From Chroococcidiopsis sp. TS-821 (lineage in GTDB: Bacteria; Cyanobacteriota; Cyanobacteriia; Cyanobacteriales; Chroococcidiopsidaceae): a stretch of 64,000 bases of DNA. A model generated the notes under the pieces. The model made no database searches and was not told the DNA's origin. It worked only from the letters and a program-made list of their open reading frames with translations. A program made the position numbers and the translations under genes. The stretch covers positions 124,001 through 188,000 of the forward strand of contig NZ_MVDI01000003.1 of assembly GCF_002939305.1 (NCBI RefSeq), read 5' to 3'. Of the stretch, positions 36,601 through 45,000 are shown one piece after another; position 1 is the first letter of the stretch, and each line of letters starts with the position of its first letter.

Positions 36601-37024
36601 TAGATTCTACAGAGCAAATAAGCAATATAATCCTAAAGCCAACGCAGTATTAAAACCTATTGATATTGCATCTAAAACAATTCTTGAAGCTGATCCAAGT
36701 TTTCAGGGTGAAGCCTTAGTTGCTGCTGTTGCTGCTGAAGTATTTAAGTTGATGGAGCGAGTTCACGCCTCAACTGCTGAAGGACGCTGGATAATGAGTA
36801 GGCGCGAAGAAGAACGAGAGGCAATTTTAGAGTTTGCTCGATACTTTGTAGTTGAAGTTTTTGAAAAGTCTTTTGCAGGCGATCGCGCGCGTTTAGCAGG
36901 TCGTCAAATTAACTTAATTAAAGACACTTGCGAGTTTCTCTACCGCCTAGAAGATGACAAGGAAAATCGCACTATAAACAATAATAAACCTACTAATAGC
37001 TTCCAGAATAAAGCTGAGGAATAA
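33620..37024 (+). CDS. cas10d: Type I-D Cascade large subunit Cas10d (Csc3)
   Basis: Signature protein of subtype I-D, 1134 aa. The N-terminal ~60 residues are acidic (DNSDDDDWLQDDSGFDFEPS). An HD nuclease-like segment follows at ~175 (VIAGFILHDFEKFPDV). The rest is the degenerate Cas10-like body that recognises the PAM and recruits Cas3'. The GGDD-type cyclase motif of type III Cas10 was not seen. Length is within the family range (~950-1150). The start ATG follows the toxin gene by 53 bp. Confidence 0.93.
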   Translation: MAKKLKDTDPDEQYKQLSLFESENDLTSEQFDNSDDDDWLQDDSGFDFEPSDRTVEPQSHELLTLKLLREAIQTQNPNDRVMSDFAEYVLPNLLRVAIGVTAKGGKFFDELDQQRGRENGRRNHAADQSLNTHLLNGLFPANLIEQRLEKLDTTVRRVVQERERRIVIAGFILHDFEKFPDVPNECRKLPLEQHRQIINETVRQLGLNHFINPDDPEAYREYLDDLLCVAYNAQRRWDTNWNFSKFGLNPVLRDRPLGCLSDLSCLADLLASIIKHPQDAENTRLKELIHSLSNGQLKFTYHSIAENRGVLTNVLNNALMEAHISLNTQDCTYYEPLLYLPTGVIYLARRDAPCVRIADLPERVVKKIKELCASQLRLRQTGFGRDGKGIKYADYYNLFFDATSLMQVALSATLRILNTNKSSVANSRSKNLVKFQQQNILSVGYDFNFKDDIRIDQIAEFGDLISRKIWGEQVNRIENERKKNKKLPELPYLDIVEEIAKFWNLYEYLPAIREIQRINESLKEHKLKGNTGGVPYEWYYLAAKYLEHHPGVEDVRKICEEAIAHVSQLIQPIITKYQLPDGWDDLRLWVTRVVMLPGTATPTASTEVFLQELSSYQLAKKSGRGRQLICSISHSPYTVTEQMESAVLFTPQVYTNKQMLGGSNAKRNISSIAGIEMMLRQILMNQTQAVGKKFEDGKYRYLYFYPTYYFTPETNKFLQKAYSSIAQTRFDTSIRNHFISKDLQANLGRDRYQSVDAFLMNENIEPGKDRTFKLSYPEDQPLTFYFMALPPEKPPGKDPEKKITNTASWIMPSWLAFAFPMILDVKTVVSESPIPPFNDGAEFEESVFLDSAPQAFRVLTKRDRFRLDYILEGWQENGKSYSAPLNVLTAAYAIHLDVNARQSESGYDSNWSKFAELAKDFETSPLYVFNYLNRWVRNQDSETARIEKIKLYAYHFYPCFDPYAKYNPSLEELSVLDEQKSSLNHPKKLTELYRRFYRANKQYNPKANAVLKPIDIASKTILEADPSFQGEALVAAVAAEVFKLMERVHASTAEGRWIMSRREEEREAILEFARYFVVEVFEKSFAGDRARLAGRQINLIKDTCEFLYRLEDDKENRTINNNKPTNSFQNKAEE

Positions 37025-37078
37025 AGCTTTATTTATTGCAGAGTAAGTTCACATAATTTTTCAATTTGGAGACAAACC

Positions 37079-38119
37079 ATGCCTTTCTTAAAAACAATTG
37101 ACCAAAAGTTCTTCATTACAGAAATTCCCTACAAACCAATGGGGAAATACGCTCACTTCATCACTCTACGAATCACTGAATCTTATCCTCTCTTTCAAAC
37201 AGATGGAGAATTGAATAAAGCACGGGTGAGAGCCGGAATAAAACTTGAAAACCATGCTCCTATTAGCCGCCTGACTATGTTTAAACGTAAGCAATCTACT
37301 CCAGAACGTTTAGTAGGTAGGGAGTTACTAAGAACTTATGGATTGATGACGGCTGAAGAGTGTGAATATAATGTCAATTTTGCCATGAACAATCCTGACT
37401 GTATTATTTATGGATTTGCAATTGGTGACTCTGGTTCTGAGAAATCTAAAGTAGTAGTTGATACGGCATTTTCAATTACAGCTTTTGATGAATCTCACGA
37501 AACTTTCACGCTCAATGCTCCGTTTGAAAATGGTACGATGGCATCTAAAGGAGAAGGTGGATCTAAACCAGGAGAAGTTACAAGTCGAATCAATCAACAA
37601 GATCATATCAAACCTCAAATCTTTTTCCCTAGCATTGTGACTTTAAAAGATCCGACAGAAGCGGGTTTCTTGTATGTCTTTAATAACATTCTTAGAACTC
37701 GACATTATGGCGCACAAACTACTCGTACAGGTCGAGTCAGGAATGAATTAATTGGCGTGATATTTGCAGACGGAGAAATTACAAGTAACCTCCGTTGGAC
37801 ACAAGCAATTTATGACAAACTACAATCTGAAAATAAAATAAATTACCGCGATCCACTGAATGAGGATGATGTAATTGCAGCTGCTATTAGTGCCATTGAA
37901 ACCTTAATGTCCGAGGAGTTTATTGTGCATACTGATTTTGTTGGCGCTAAATTTACTCCTGTTTTAAATGAAGTCAAGGCTTTAATAGGAAGTGAAGCAG
38001 GTATTAAGCAAATTTTGCAGCAAGCTGATGCAGAAGCTAAAGTCTACTATAAAAATCACATGAAGCAGAAGCCTGAAAGTGATAAAGCGAAGGCTGAAAA
38101 AGCTGCTAAGGCAGGGTAA
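37079..38119 (+). CDS. csc2: Type I-D Cascade backbone Csc2 (Cas7d)
   Basis: 346-aa RRM-fold subunit that polymerises along the crRNA. Family-typical segments are ITLRITESYPLFQTDGELNK, LTMFKRKQSTPERLVGRELL, YNVNFAMNNPDCIIYGFAIG and FVFNNILRTRHYGAQTTRTG-like text near 210 (read as LYVFNNILRTRHYGAQTTRT). The C-terminus is lysine/alanine rich. It lies 54 bp after cas10d and 5 bp before csc1. Confidence 0.94.
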   Translation: MPFLKTIDQKFFITEIPYKPMGKYAHFITLRITESYPLFQTDGELNKARVRAGIKLENHAPISRLTMFKRKQSTPERLVGRELLRTYGLMTAEECEYNVNFAMNNPDCIIYGFAIGDSGSEKSKVVVDTAFSITAFDESHETFTLNAPFENGTMASKGEGGSKPGEVTSRINQQDHIKPQIFFPSIVTLKDPTEAGFLYVFNNILRTRHYGAQTTRTGRVRNELIGVIFADGEITSNLRWTQAIYDKLQSENKINYRDPLNEDDVIAAAISAIETLMSEEFIVHTDFVGAKFTPVLNEVKALIGSEAGIKQILQQADAEAKVYYKNHMKQKPESDKAKAEKAAKAG

Positions 38120-38124
38120 GAGTA

Positions 38125-38835
38125 ATGACAATTATTCATTGCTGTCAACTAGAGTTGCACGATAGTCTTTATTATGCAACTCGTGAAATTGGACGTTTAT
38201 ACGAAACAGAGCCAGTAATTCACAATTATGCGCTTTGTTATGCACTGGGCTTAGTAGATAGTGAAGTCTACTCTACCCGCGTTCCCGAAGAACACTCCTA
38301 TCGCTACTTTTGCTCTGAACAAGTTCCCAAGTATGAGGAGCATTTAACACCTCTTAATCAACAGGGAATTTATATCACCCCAGCGCGATCGCTTTCTCAT
38401 ACGGCAGTTCTCCATACCTGGAAATATGCTGATAACCGCTACCACGTTGAGATGGAAAAAACACAGAAAAATATTCCTAGTTTTGGCAGAGCAAAAGAAA
38501 TTGCGCCTGAAAGTAGATTTGAGTTCTTCGCCATCGCTGAAAAACCGCTGAAACTACCCCGTTGGATTCGCTTAGGTAAGTGGATGAGTAAAGCAGAGGT
38601 GGAGATTATTGCGACTCAGGAAGTAAAGCGATCGCTTTGTGAAGATAACTTTTTCTTTGATTATCCTCTCAATCCCCTTGACGTTATGTTTACCCACCAA
38701 GTCATCAGCTATGACGTGATAAATATGCCTCCGGTGAGTCTAATTCAAAATGTACAAATGCGAGGACACTACTACCAATTGAATAACATCAAAGTAAAAA
38801 TTCCTGCACAAATGGAATACCGTTTTCACGGTTAA
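38125..38835 (+). CDS. csc1: Type I-D Cascade subunit Csc1 (Cas5d-like)
   Basis: 236-aa Cas5-group protein that caps the 5' handle of the crRNA. Family-like stretches are QLELHDSLYYATREIGRLYE, VIHNYALCYALGLVDSEVYS, FEFFAIAEKPLKLPRWIRLG and MFTHQVISYDVINMPPVSLI. It lies directly after csc2, and its stop abuts the end of a decayed minus-strand gene fragment. Confidence 0.93.
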   Translation: MTIIHCCQLELHDSLYYATREIGRLYETEPVIHNYALCYALGLVDSEVYSTRVPEEHSYRYFCSEQVPKYEEHLTPLNQQGIYITPARSLSHTAVLHTWKYADNRYHVEMEKTQKNIPSFGRAKEIAPESRFEFFAIAEKPLKLPRWIRLGKWMSKAEVEIIATQEVKRSLCEDNFFFDYPLNPLDVMFTHQVISYDVINMPPVSLIQNVQMRGHYYQLNNIKVKIPAQMEYRFHG

Positions 38836-39041
38836 TTACTTACCAAAGCCTCTACTCTGCTTTCTTTTTATCGGTGAATTCTGCGCCAGTAACTCCCCTG
38901 CCAATCCAGCTTCGAGTTCACTGGCACGGCTTTCCTGCGCGTACTTTAATCGGCAAATGCTGTTGTAATTTCTCTGTTAGTGCGATCGCTTTATTGTAAT
39001 CATCAATCCTCACTGATTTTACCTCAACCGCAATAATCTAG
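38836..39041 (-). pseudogene. Frameshifted gene remnant between csc1 and cas6
   Basis: On the minus strand one frame reads IIAVEVKSVRIDDYNKAIAL, TEKLQQHLPIKVRA and then stops. One nucleotide further on, another frame reads ESRASELEAGLAGELLAQNS, PIKRKQSRGFGK-stop. Together these look like the C-terminal ~70 residues of a protein with a PDDEXK-like EVKS motif, broken by one frameshift near 38940. It is antisense to the cas operon, and the parent family is not recognised. It explains the ~215 bp gap in an otherwise compact operon. Confidence 0.45.
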
Positions 39042-39050
39042 AAGTCTCTT

Positions 39051-39869
39051 ATGCCCTATAGCCTTGTTTTTAATTTACTTCCTCAATCTCCTATTTATCC
39101 TAACTATCTCACTGGAAGACATCTTCATGCATTGTTTTTAACGCTTGTAAGTTCGGTAGATAAATCGTTGGGCGATCGCCTCCACGCTTCCAGCGCTGAT
39201 AAAGCCTTTACCCTTGGCCCATTGCAAACGAATAAATCGAAACACAACTTGCAGTGGGAACATCAACAACCTATCCCTGCTGGTACTCCTTGCTGGTGGA
39301 GAATCTCTTTGCTCGATGATGCTTTATTTAGCAAACTTACCCACTTATGGCTAAACCTCAATCCCAAACATCCTTGGCATCTAGGTTCGGCTGACTTACA
39401 CATTACCAGTATTTTAGGCACTCCTCAATCAACGCAACCTTGGGCAAATGCCACTACTTATGCACAATTATACGAGCAAGCTTCTGATATTGAGTGCGAA
39501 CTTGCTTTTCGCTTTTACACTCCTACTTGCTTTCGTCAAGGCGAATTCGATGCTGCTTTACCAACAAGAGAATGCGTTTTTAATAGCTTACTCAATCGTT
39601 GGCAAAAATACAGTGGTATCAATTTTGAACCTAATCTCACAGCAGTTATCTTTCCCAGTTACTTTAATATTTCTACTACGATGCTAGTGGATTCTCGTAG
39701 TAAATTTATTGGTTGTGTTGGAGAAATAACCTATCGAATTTTAGGTGAAGTAGAGCCTGTAATTATTAAACAAATTAATACTTTAGCTGATTTTGCACTC
39801 TACTGCGGTGTAGGTAGAAAAACAACAATGGGAATGGGAATGTTACGGAGAATTAGACTGACAAGATAA
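39051..39869 (+). CDS. cas6: CRISPR pre-crRNA endonuclease Cas6
   Basis: 272-aa RAMP-fold ribonuclease that cuts each repeat at the base of its hairpin. It has the N-terminal ferredoxin-like start (MPYSLVFNLLPQSPIYPNYL), TGRHLHALFLTLVSSVDKSL with a candidate catalytic His, and the C-terminal glycine-rich loop CGVGRKTTMGMGMLRRI, the hallmark of Cas6. It follows csc1 after the remnant-containing gap and precedes cas4 by 10 bp. Confidence 0.92.
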   Translation: MPYSLVFNLLPQSPIYPNYLTGRHLHALFLTLVSSVDKSLGDRLHASSADKAFTLGPLQTNKSKHNLQWEHQQPIPAGTPCWWRISLLDDALFSKLTHLWLNLNPKHPWHLGSADLHITSILGTPQSTQPWANATTYAQLYEQASDIECELAFRFYTPTCFRQGEFDAALPTRECVFNSLLNRWQKYSGINFEPNLTAVIFPSYFNISTTMLVDSRSKFIGCVGEITYRILGEVEPVIIKQINTLADFALYCGVGRKTTMGMGMLRRIRLTR

Positions 39870-39879
39870 TTACAAAAAT

Positions 39880-40473
39880 ATGCATGATACTGATTATATT
39901 CCAATTGCTGCCCTTAATCAATATACTTACTGTCCGCATCGATGTTGGCGGATGTTTTGTGCAGGTGAGTTTAGCGATAATTCTTACACAATTGAAGGTA
40001 CTAGCTTACACGATCGCGTCCACACATTAGGAGATGGACACCGTGAAGAAACTTGGCAAATTCGTGCGATTTGGTTGAAATCTGAACGCTACGGTTTAAT
40101 TGGTAAAGCTGATTTAATTGAAGCAACTGACGGTCATTTTTATCCTATCGAATACAAACGGGGAAAGAAAGGAGAATGGGATAACGATGAAATGCAAGTC
40201 ACAGCACAGGCGCTTTGCTTAGAAGATATGACAGGTTCGCCAGTAACGCAAGGATATATTTACTACGCCCAATCGCATCACCGTCAACTCGTCAAAATAA
40301 CACCAGAATTACGAGAGGCTGCGATCGCTACTATTGAGGCTGTTCGTAGTTTACTCGAAACAGGCAAAATGCCTCCAGCAATATACGGTCAACGTTGCAC
40401 TGGTTGTAGTTTATATTCGCAGTGTCTCCCACAAGCCACAGCAAAAGTTCAACGCTATCAAGAAGCTAATTAA
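39880..40473 (+). CDS. cas4: CRISPR adaptation exonuclease Cas4
   Basis: RecB-type nuclease with an Fe-S cluster, 197 aa. Cysteine cluster residues are in YTYCPHRCWRMFC near residue 18 and in RCTGCSLYSQCLP near the C-terminus. The nuclease motif is YPIEYKRGKKGEWDNDEMQV. It trims prespacers and helps select the PAM. Order cas6-cas4-cas1-cas2 is the usual I-D layout. Confidence 0.94.
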   Translation: MHDTDYIPIAALNQYTYCPHRCWRMFCAGEFSDNSYTIEGTSLHDRVHTLGDGHREETWQIRAIWLKSERYGLIGKADLIEATDGHFYPIEYKRGKKGEWDNDEMQVTAQALCLEDMTGSPVTQGYIYYAQSHHRQLVKITPELREAAIATIEAVRSLLETGKMPPAIYGQRCTGCSLYSQCLPQATAKVQRYQEAN

Positions 40474-40490
40474 TTTTATTTGTAATCAAT

Positions 40491-41495
40491 ATGGGTACAG
40501 TTTACATTACACAACAAGATGCTTTTATTGGTAAAACTGATGAGCGATTGAATATCAAAGCTAATAAACAAACAATATTAGATGTACCATTAATTAAAGT
40601 AGATGGTGTTGTAGTTTTAGGACGCGCTACAGTCTCTCCGGCTGCTATTGCAGAATTTTTGGAACGCCACATTCCTTTAAGTTTTCTCACAGCTACAGGG
40701 AAATATCTTGGGCGCTTAGAACCAGAAGTTACCAAAAATATTTTTGTTCGTAAAGCGCAATGGCAAGCGATCGGAGAATCTGCACAAGCAGTACATATTG
40801 TCAAAGGTTTTGTGCGTGGCAAACTCAAAAACTACCGCAATTCGTTACTACGCGCTCAACGCTCAAACTCAGAACTTGACTTAAACGATAGTATCACGCG
40901 GCTAGAACAAGCGATCGCACCAATTGAAAACACAAATACAATTGCTTCGCTACGCGGTTTAGAGGGTGCGGGTAGTGCTGCATACTTTGGTAGCCTGAAT
41001 CAACTTATTCGTGCAGAGGATTTTACCTTTACAGCAAGACACCGTAGACCACCGACTGATCCTGTTAATGCTTTACTAAGTTTAGGCTATGCTTTACTTC
41101 GCCATGACGTGCAAAGTGCTGTGAATATTGTCGGATTTGATGCTTATCTAGGATATCTGCACGTTGAACGTTACGGTCGTCCTTCGCTAGCATTAGACTT
41201 GATGGAAGAATTTCGACCTTTAGTTGTCGATGCAGTTGTGTTGTCTGCATTGAATAAGCGATCGCTCCTACAAGCAGATTTTACCACTGAACCGCTCAGT
41301 CATGCTGTATCGCTAACTCAAGAGGGACTGCGAACATTTTTGCGACTATACGAACAAAAGAAACAATCTAAATTTAAGCATCCGGTATTAGGGCGACAGT
41401 GTACGTACCAAGAAGCATTTGAAATTCAAGCACGGTTGTTAGCAAAATACCTGATGGGTGAAACCGATAAGTATCCTCCTTTGGTACTCAAGTAG
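40491..41495 (+). CDS. cas1: CRISPR integrase Cas1
   Basis: 334-aa spacer integrase. Metal-binding residues are visible in order: Glu in LRGLEGAGSAAYFGSL, His in AYLGYLHVERYGRPSLAL and Asp/Glu in LDLMEEFRPLVVDAVVLSAL. The N-terminal beta-domain begins MGTVYITQQDAFIGKTDERL. It starts 17 bp after cas4 and ends 13 bp before cas2. Confidence 0.96.
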   Translation: MGTVYITQQDAFIGKTDERLNIKANKQTILDVPLIKVDGVVVLGRATVSPAAIAEFLERHIPLSFLTATGKYLGRLEPEVTKNIFVRKAQWQAIGESAQAVHIVKGFVRGKLKNYRNSLLRAQRSNSELDLNDSITRLEQAIAPIENTNTIASLRGLEGAGSAAYFGSLNQLIRAEDFTFTARHRRPPTDPVNALLSLGYALLRHDVQSAVNIVGFDAYLGYLHVERYGRPSLALDLMEEFRPLVVDAVVLSALNKRSLLQADFTTEPLSHAVSLTQEGLRTFLRLYEQKKQSKFKHPVLGRQCTYQEAFEIQARLLAKYLMGETDKYPPLVLK

Positions 41496-41508
41496 AGGAA
41501 GTGAGGAA

Positions 41509-41778
41509 ATGTATATCGTTGTATCTTACGATGTTTCCGAGGACAAGCGTCGCACCAAAATTCACTCAATTCTCAAATCTTACGGTCAGTGGGTACAGTA
41601 CAGTATTTTTGAATGTAACTTAACTGATAGCCAGTATGCGAGAATGCGATCGCGTTTAGCTAAACTCATCAAAACTGAAGACAGCATTCGCTTTTACTTT
41701 CTGTGTGGATGTTGTCAAGGTAAAGTAGAAAGACTTGGCGGAGAACAACCACGAGATGAAACTATCTTTTTTGTTTAG
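41509..41778 (+). CDS. cas2: CRISPR adaptation protein Cas2
   Basis: 89 aa from ATG 41509, with GAGGAA just upstream. The frame is open from 41458 but that would overlap cas1. Ferredoxin-like fold: MYIVVSYDVSEDKRRTKIHS with the conserved Asp, LKSYGQWVQYSIFECNLTDS and FYFLCGCCQGKVERLGGE. It forms the scaffold for Cas1. It is the last cas gene before the leader. Confidence 0.96.
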   Translation: MYIVVSYDVSEDKRRTKIHSILKSYGQWVQYSIFECNLTDSQYARMRSRLAKLIKTEDSIRFYFLCGCCQGKVERLGGEQPRDETIFFV

Positions 41779-42057
41779 GCGAAACAGTCAATTTTGAAGT
41801 GTACTTGCGCGGAAGGGTAGCTGTTTATCTTAGCTATGTTTAAAAAAGTAACAAAAGTCTCTATATAGAAGTGCTACAAGCCCTTTTGCCCTACCTTTAG
41901 ATCCGCGCAACTTCTCAAACGCTTATTAAATATAACTTTTCACTTGTAATTCTACCTATTTTTATCTGTGTTCTTGACCTTTAAATGCTAAAATTGTGTA
42001 TATATCGCGCAACTGTACCAGGAAAACCACATACTGTAACCTTCTCAGCCACCTGCC
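41779..42057 (+). promoter_or_regulatory. CRISPR leader and array promoter
   Basis: 279 bp of AT-rich, gene-free DNA between cas2 and the first repeat. TTGACC at 41974-41979 and TGTATA starting at 41997 (17-nt gap) form a plausible promoter that would start transcription about 50 bp before the first repeat. The degenerate repeat lies at the far (49.2 kb) end, which confirms that this side is the leader. Confidence 0.7.
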
Positions 42058-45000
42058 ATTTCAATTAATACAAATCCCTATCAGGGATTGAAACTAGTCT
42101 ACCAAGGAGTTTATGGCTAATTACTACGGATTTCAATTAATACAAATCCCTATCAGGGATTGAAACGACAAACTACCTGAAACGCCCTCCCCGACGGAGA
42201 TTTCAATTAATACAAATCCCTATCAGGGATTGAAACAGCACGGCTTCTTCCAGTAGGGCGGGGATTCCTATTTCAATTAATACAAATCCCTATCAGGGAT
42301 TGAAACCCAGCCCGTAGCCCCCAACTAAATACCCAGTAGTCATTTCAATTAATACAAATCCCTATCAGGGATTGAAACATATAAGCCTGTGGAAAATCAT
42401 TTCTCCATACCTGATTTCAATTAATACAAATCCCTATCAGGGATTGAAACCACCCCGATTGCAGTGAGCGACGACTGGACTCCTGCATTTCAATTAATAC
42501 AAATCCCTATCAGGGATTGAAACAAAAAGAAGTACCTTGAATCGGAGATCAAGATAGAATTTCAATTAATACAAATCCCTATCAGGGATTGAAACGACGC
42601 ACTGTACAGCTTCTTCCAGGGCGCGGAAATATTTCAATTAATACAAATCCCTATCAGGGATTGAAACGACAAACCGCAAAAAGAACCCGAAACCCTTGCA
42701 AAATTTCAATTAATACAAATCCCTATCAGGGATTGAAACCGGCTTCTACACCAAACCGGTGGTGTTTGACGCGATTTCAATTAATACAAATCCCTATCAG
42801 GGATTGAAACACGAACTTGGGTGAATTCGCTTGGGCATATAATCTCCGTAATCTCATTTCAATTAATACAAATCCCTATCAGGGATTGAAACACGAACTT
42901 GGGAGGTAGTGGTAAATGGCGTAGCCGCTATGATTTCAATTAATACAAATCCCTATCAGGGATTGAAACCGTGCCTTCGCTTGCCCATTTCGCTTGTGGT
43001 GGTTGCATTTCAATTAATACAAATCCCTATCAGGGATTGAAACCCAGAAACCCACGCTGAGCCTCAAGGCGCTAGCAAGATTTCAATTAATACAAATCCC
43101 TATCAGGGATTGAAACATCGATTTTTCTTACCAAAACTTCCCTAGCTTGGGGCTAAAATTTCAATTAATACAAATCCCTATCAGGGATTGAAACAACTTC
43201 AGGCTTAGAAGATTCGCTGAGACCATAAAATTTCAATTAATACAAATCCCTATCAGGGATTGAAACCCAGATAAGGGAAACATTTCAAATATTTCTGGAT
43301 ACGATTTCAATTAATACAAATCCCTATCAGGGATTGAAACGACGCAGAACTTGCTCGAATCGCAGATCTTTCAGGTATTTCAATTAATACAAATCCCTAT
43401 CAGGGATTGAAACAATCGCATCGTAGCTTCTCGATCGATCAAATCTTATTTCAATTAATACAAATCCCTATCAGGGATTGAAACTTGGCGAACATTTGCC
43501 CCAAAATATTCGACTATTATTTCAATTAATACAAATCCCTATCAGGGATTGAAACAATCAGATACTTCTAGGATGCTACACATCGCAGTCTATTTCAATT
43601 AATACAAATCCCTATCAGGGATTGAAACTACCATCGCTTTGATGCGCGTAATCTCGCTGAAAGATTTCAATTAATACAAATCCCTATCAGGGATTGAAAC
43701 AAACATGGAAAAGCTAGCAACAGTAGACGCAAATAAAATTTCAATTAATACAAATCCCTATCAGGGATTGAAACAGCAATCTCAAAACCATGGGGTTGAT
43801 TGACTTAGAGGGCAAATTTCAATTAATACAAATCCCTATCAGGGATTGAAACCAGAAGAGATGCTAATTCGGTTTGATACCGAACATTTCAATTAATACA
43901 AATCCCTATCAGGGATTGAAACTGCGTGCTAATCGAAATTCGGCGGGATTCGAAGAATTTCAATTAATACAAATCCCTATCAGGGATTGAAACCTGTTCG
44001 CATAAAAAACAAGCGCAGCCATCCGGTTATTTCAATTAATACAAATCCCTATCAGGGATTGAAACACAGCTTCGGGCGATCGCTCTGCTATTGATGCTTT
44101 ATTTCAATTAATACAAATCCCTATCAGGGATTGAAACGCCAGTCCATCATCAAAGAGGAGAGTAAATAGAGATTTCAATTAATACAAATCCCTATCAGGG
44201 ATTGAAACTCCAATTAAGATATCGGCGTACCTGTCCACCCCATTTCAATTAATACAAATCCCTATCAGGGATTGAAACAATTCAACGACAGAGACTGGAG
44301 GCAGACGAACGCGGGAATTTCAATTAATACAAATCCCTATCAGGGATTGAAACCAGCGATTTGTTCTTTGAGGAGGCTGATTTCAGATTTCAATTAATAC
44401 AAATCCCTATCAGGGATTGAAACTTCAGGTGAAGGGGAATTCCTTAGACTAGATTGAAATTTCAATTAATACAAATCCCTATCAGGGATTGAAACATGAT
44501 ATTTGATTCTTGAGCAAGCGCAGCAGCGATAATTTCAATTAATACAAATCCCTATCAGGGATTGAAACAAAAAAAGAAGCATGAGCGGAAACCGTAAGGC
44601 GCTTTTCGAATTTCAATTAATACAAATCCCTATCAGGGATTGAAACACCCTGTACTATTTAAGTAAGAAACCAATTCGATCGAAGTCGAATTTCAATTAA
44701 TACAAATCCCTATCAGGGATTGAAACACCCTGTACTCGCTCACAAAAAGAGATCTCCGTATTTCAATTAATACAAATCCCTATCAGGGATTGAAACTCAA
44801 TCCTCAAAAAAACGCGAGTAATTTAGTAATAATTTCAATTAATACAAATCCCTATCAGGGATTGAAACCCGAGTACAGTGAGGGCTTCCAAAAATCACTT
44901 CTTATTTCAATTAATACAAATCCCTATCAGGGATTGAAACACTTACGGAACGGCGCAAAGACAACAAGCGATCGCATTTCAATTAATACAAATCCCTATC

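Noticed and set aside
42237-42630. Shared GCTTCTTCCAG in spacers 3 and 8
   Set aside because: The match is internal, not at the spacer start, and flanks differ; spacer lengths are normal (33 and 35), so the slip model does not apply. Could be related targets or chance.
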